DNA of 64,000 nucleotides from assembly GCA_902729315.2 (NCBI GenBank), contig LR746266.1, positions 3,668,759-3,732,758 on the forward strand, in the 5' to 3' direction. Below are positions 63,638 to 64,000 of this stretch, in pieces. A model generated the notes under the pieces. It was not told the DNA's origin, made no database searches, and worked only from the letters and a program-made list of their open reading frames with translations. The position numbers were made by a program, and so were the translations under genes. Each line of letters starts with the position of its first letter. Positions within the stretch are counted from its first letter, which is position 1. This stretch comes from Spirodela intermedia (taxonomy: Eukaryota; Streptophyta; Magnoliopsida; Alismatales; Araceae).

Positions 63638-64000
63638 TAGTGATGCACTGAACAGTGGAGGAGAAAGTCGATGCCTTTTCCGATTTTCACGGCCGAAGGT
63701 ATTAGAGAGACGCTTGCTGTCCGAAAGGACCCCGCTGCCAAAACCTTAAACCGTCCGACCTCTTCAGAACACGTGTCGTACCCTACGCGGCGGATGGCGT
63801 CTTGTCCCGCCGCAAAGCAGCCTGATTGGCTAGATTTCCTTTGGATTCATCTCGGAAAGCGGGCCAACCATATCAAAAGGAAGCAATGTGAGCCAAAGGA
63901 AGCTCTGTAAAAGCCCAAATAGACAAACATTCATATTGGGCCCACGGTTAATTCGGCCCAAAAATTCAGGGGAGGGGGGAAGAAGATGAGGGGAGCTTGC
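63358..64000 (-). other. SEP promoter and 5' UTR
   Basis: A CT-rich stretch at 63369-63412 (GA on the coding strand) lies directly upstream of the ATG, and a longer GA tract lies at 63583-63629. No other gene is visible up to the right edge. Confidence 0.5.
63583..63629. repeat. (GA)n microsatellite in the SEP promoter
   Basis: A near-perfect GA run about 230-270 bases upstream of the SEP start codon. Confidence 0.95.

Overview
The window is nuclear DNA of a flowering plant. The genes have plant-type exon/intron structure, and the families present are plant families: SEPALLATA and APETALA1/FRUITFULL MADS-box factors, ACR-type four-ACT-domain proteins, GAUT pectin glycosyltransferases and Ole e 1/extensin-like cell-wall proteins. 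Several coding regions are very GC-rich (ACR, GAUT, the small membrane proteins), the FUL-like protein ends in an LPPWM motif instead of a euAP1 tail, and GA/CT microsatellites are dense. Together these fit a monocot or another non-eudicot best, but I cannot name the species.

Layout. 79-10927 (-): HRQ1-type RecQ4-like DNA helicase with an N-terminal ubiquitin-like domain; its 3' part runs off the left edge. 14737-16648 (+): ACR-type ACT-repeat protein. 17731-19040 (-): secreted proline-rich protein with an Ole e 1-type N-terminal region. 19725-23196 (-): GAUT11-like galacturonosyltransferase. 24144-30190 (-): four small, intronless membrane-protein genes that look like diverged tandem paralogues of a family I do not recognise; this is the most novel part of the window. 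31645-43399 (-): NOP14, a small-subunit processome protein, 14 exons. 45786-49694 (+): RING E3 ligase of the At3g02290 type. 50541-51972 (-): DsbA-like thioredoxin-fold protein. 53269-57089 (-): FUL-like (SQUA clade) MADS-box gene. 59331-63357 (-): SEP (LOFSEP-type) MADS-box gene.

For nine of the ten genes outside the helicase and the tandem cluster's intronless members, I joined exons by hand using splice sites, reading phase and recalled family sequence. The joined lengths are multiples of three: ACR 443 aa, PRP 401 aa, GAUT 522 aa, NOP14 947 aa, RING 222 aa, DsbA-like 213 aa, FUL 256 aa, SEP 246 aa. The helicase has some exons still unplaced between about 5.1 and 7.9 kb and between about 0.4 and 1.9 kb.

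Most genes are unrelated housekeeping or cell-wall genes. Two groups have local logic. The SEP and FUL-like genes lie head-to-tail 2.2 kb apart, keeping the old SEP-SQUA tandem arrangement of angiosperms. The four small membrane-protein genes share orientation, lack of introns and sequence motifs. Intergenic DNA is AT-rich, with GA/CT microsatellites and three local tandem duplications (about 43.8-44.2, 49.9-50.3 and 52.6-52.9 kb). I saw no transposon with recognisable coding capacity, no tRNA or rRNA, and no CRISPR-like array.
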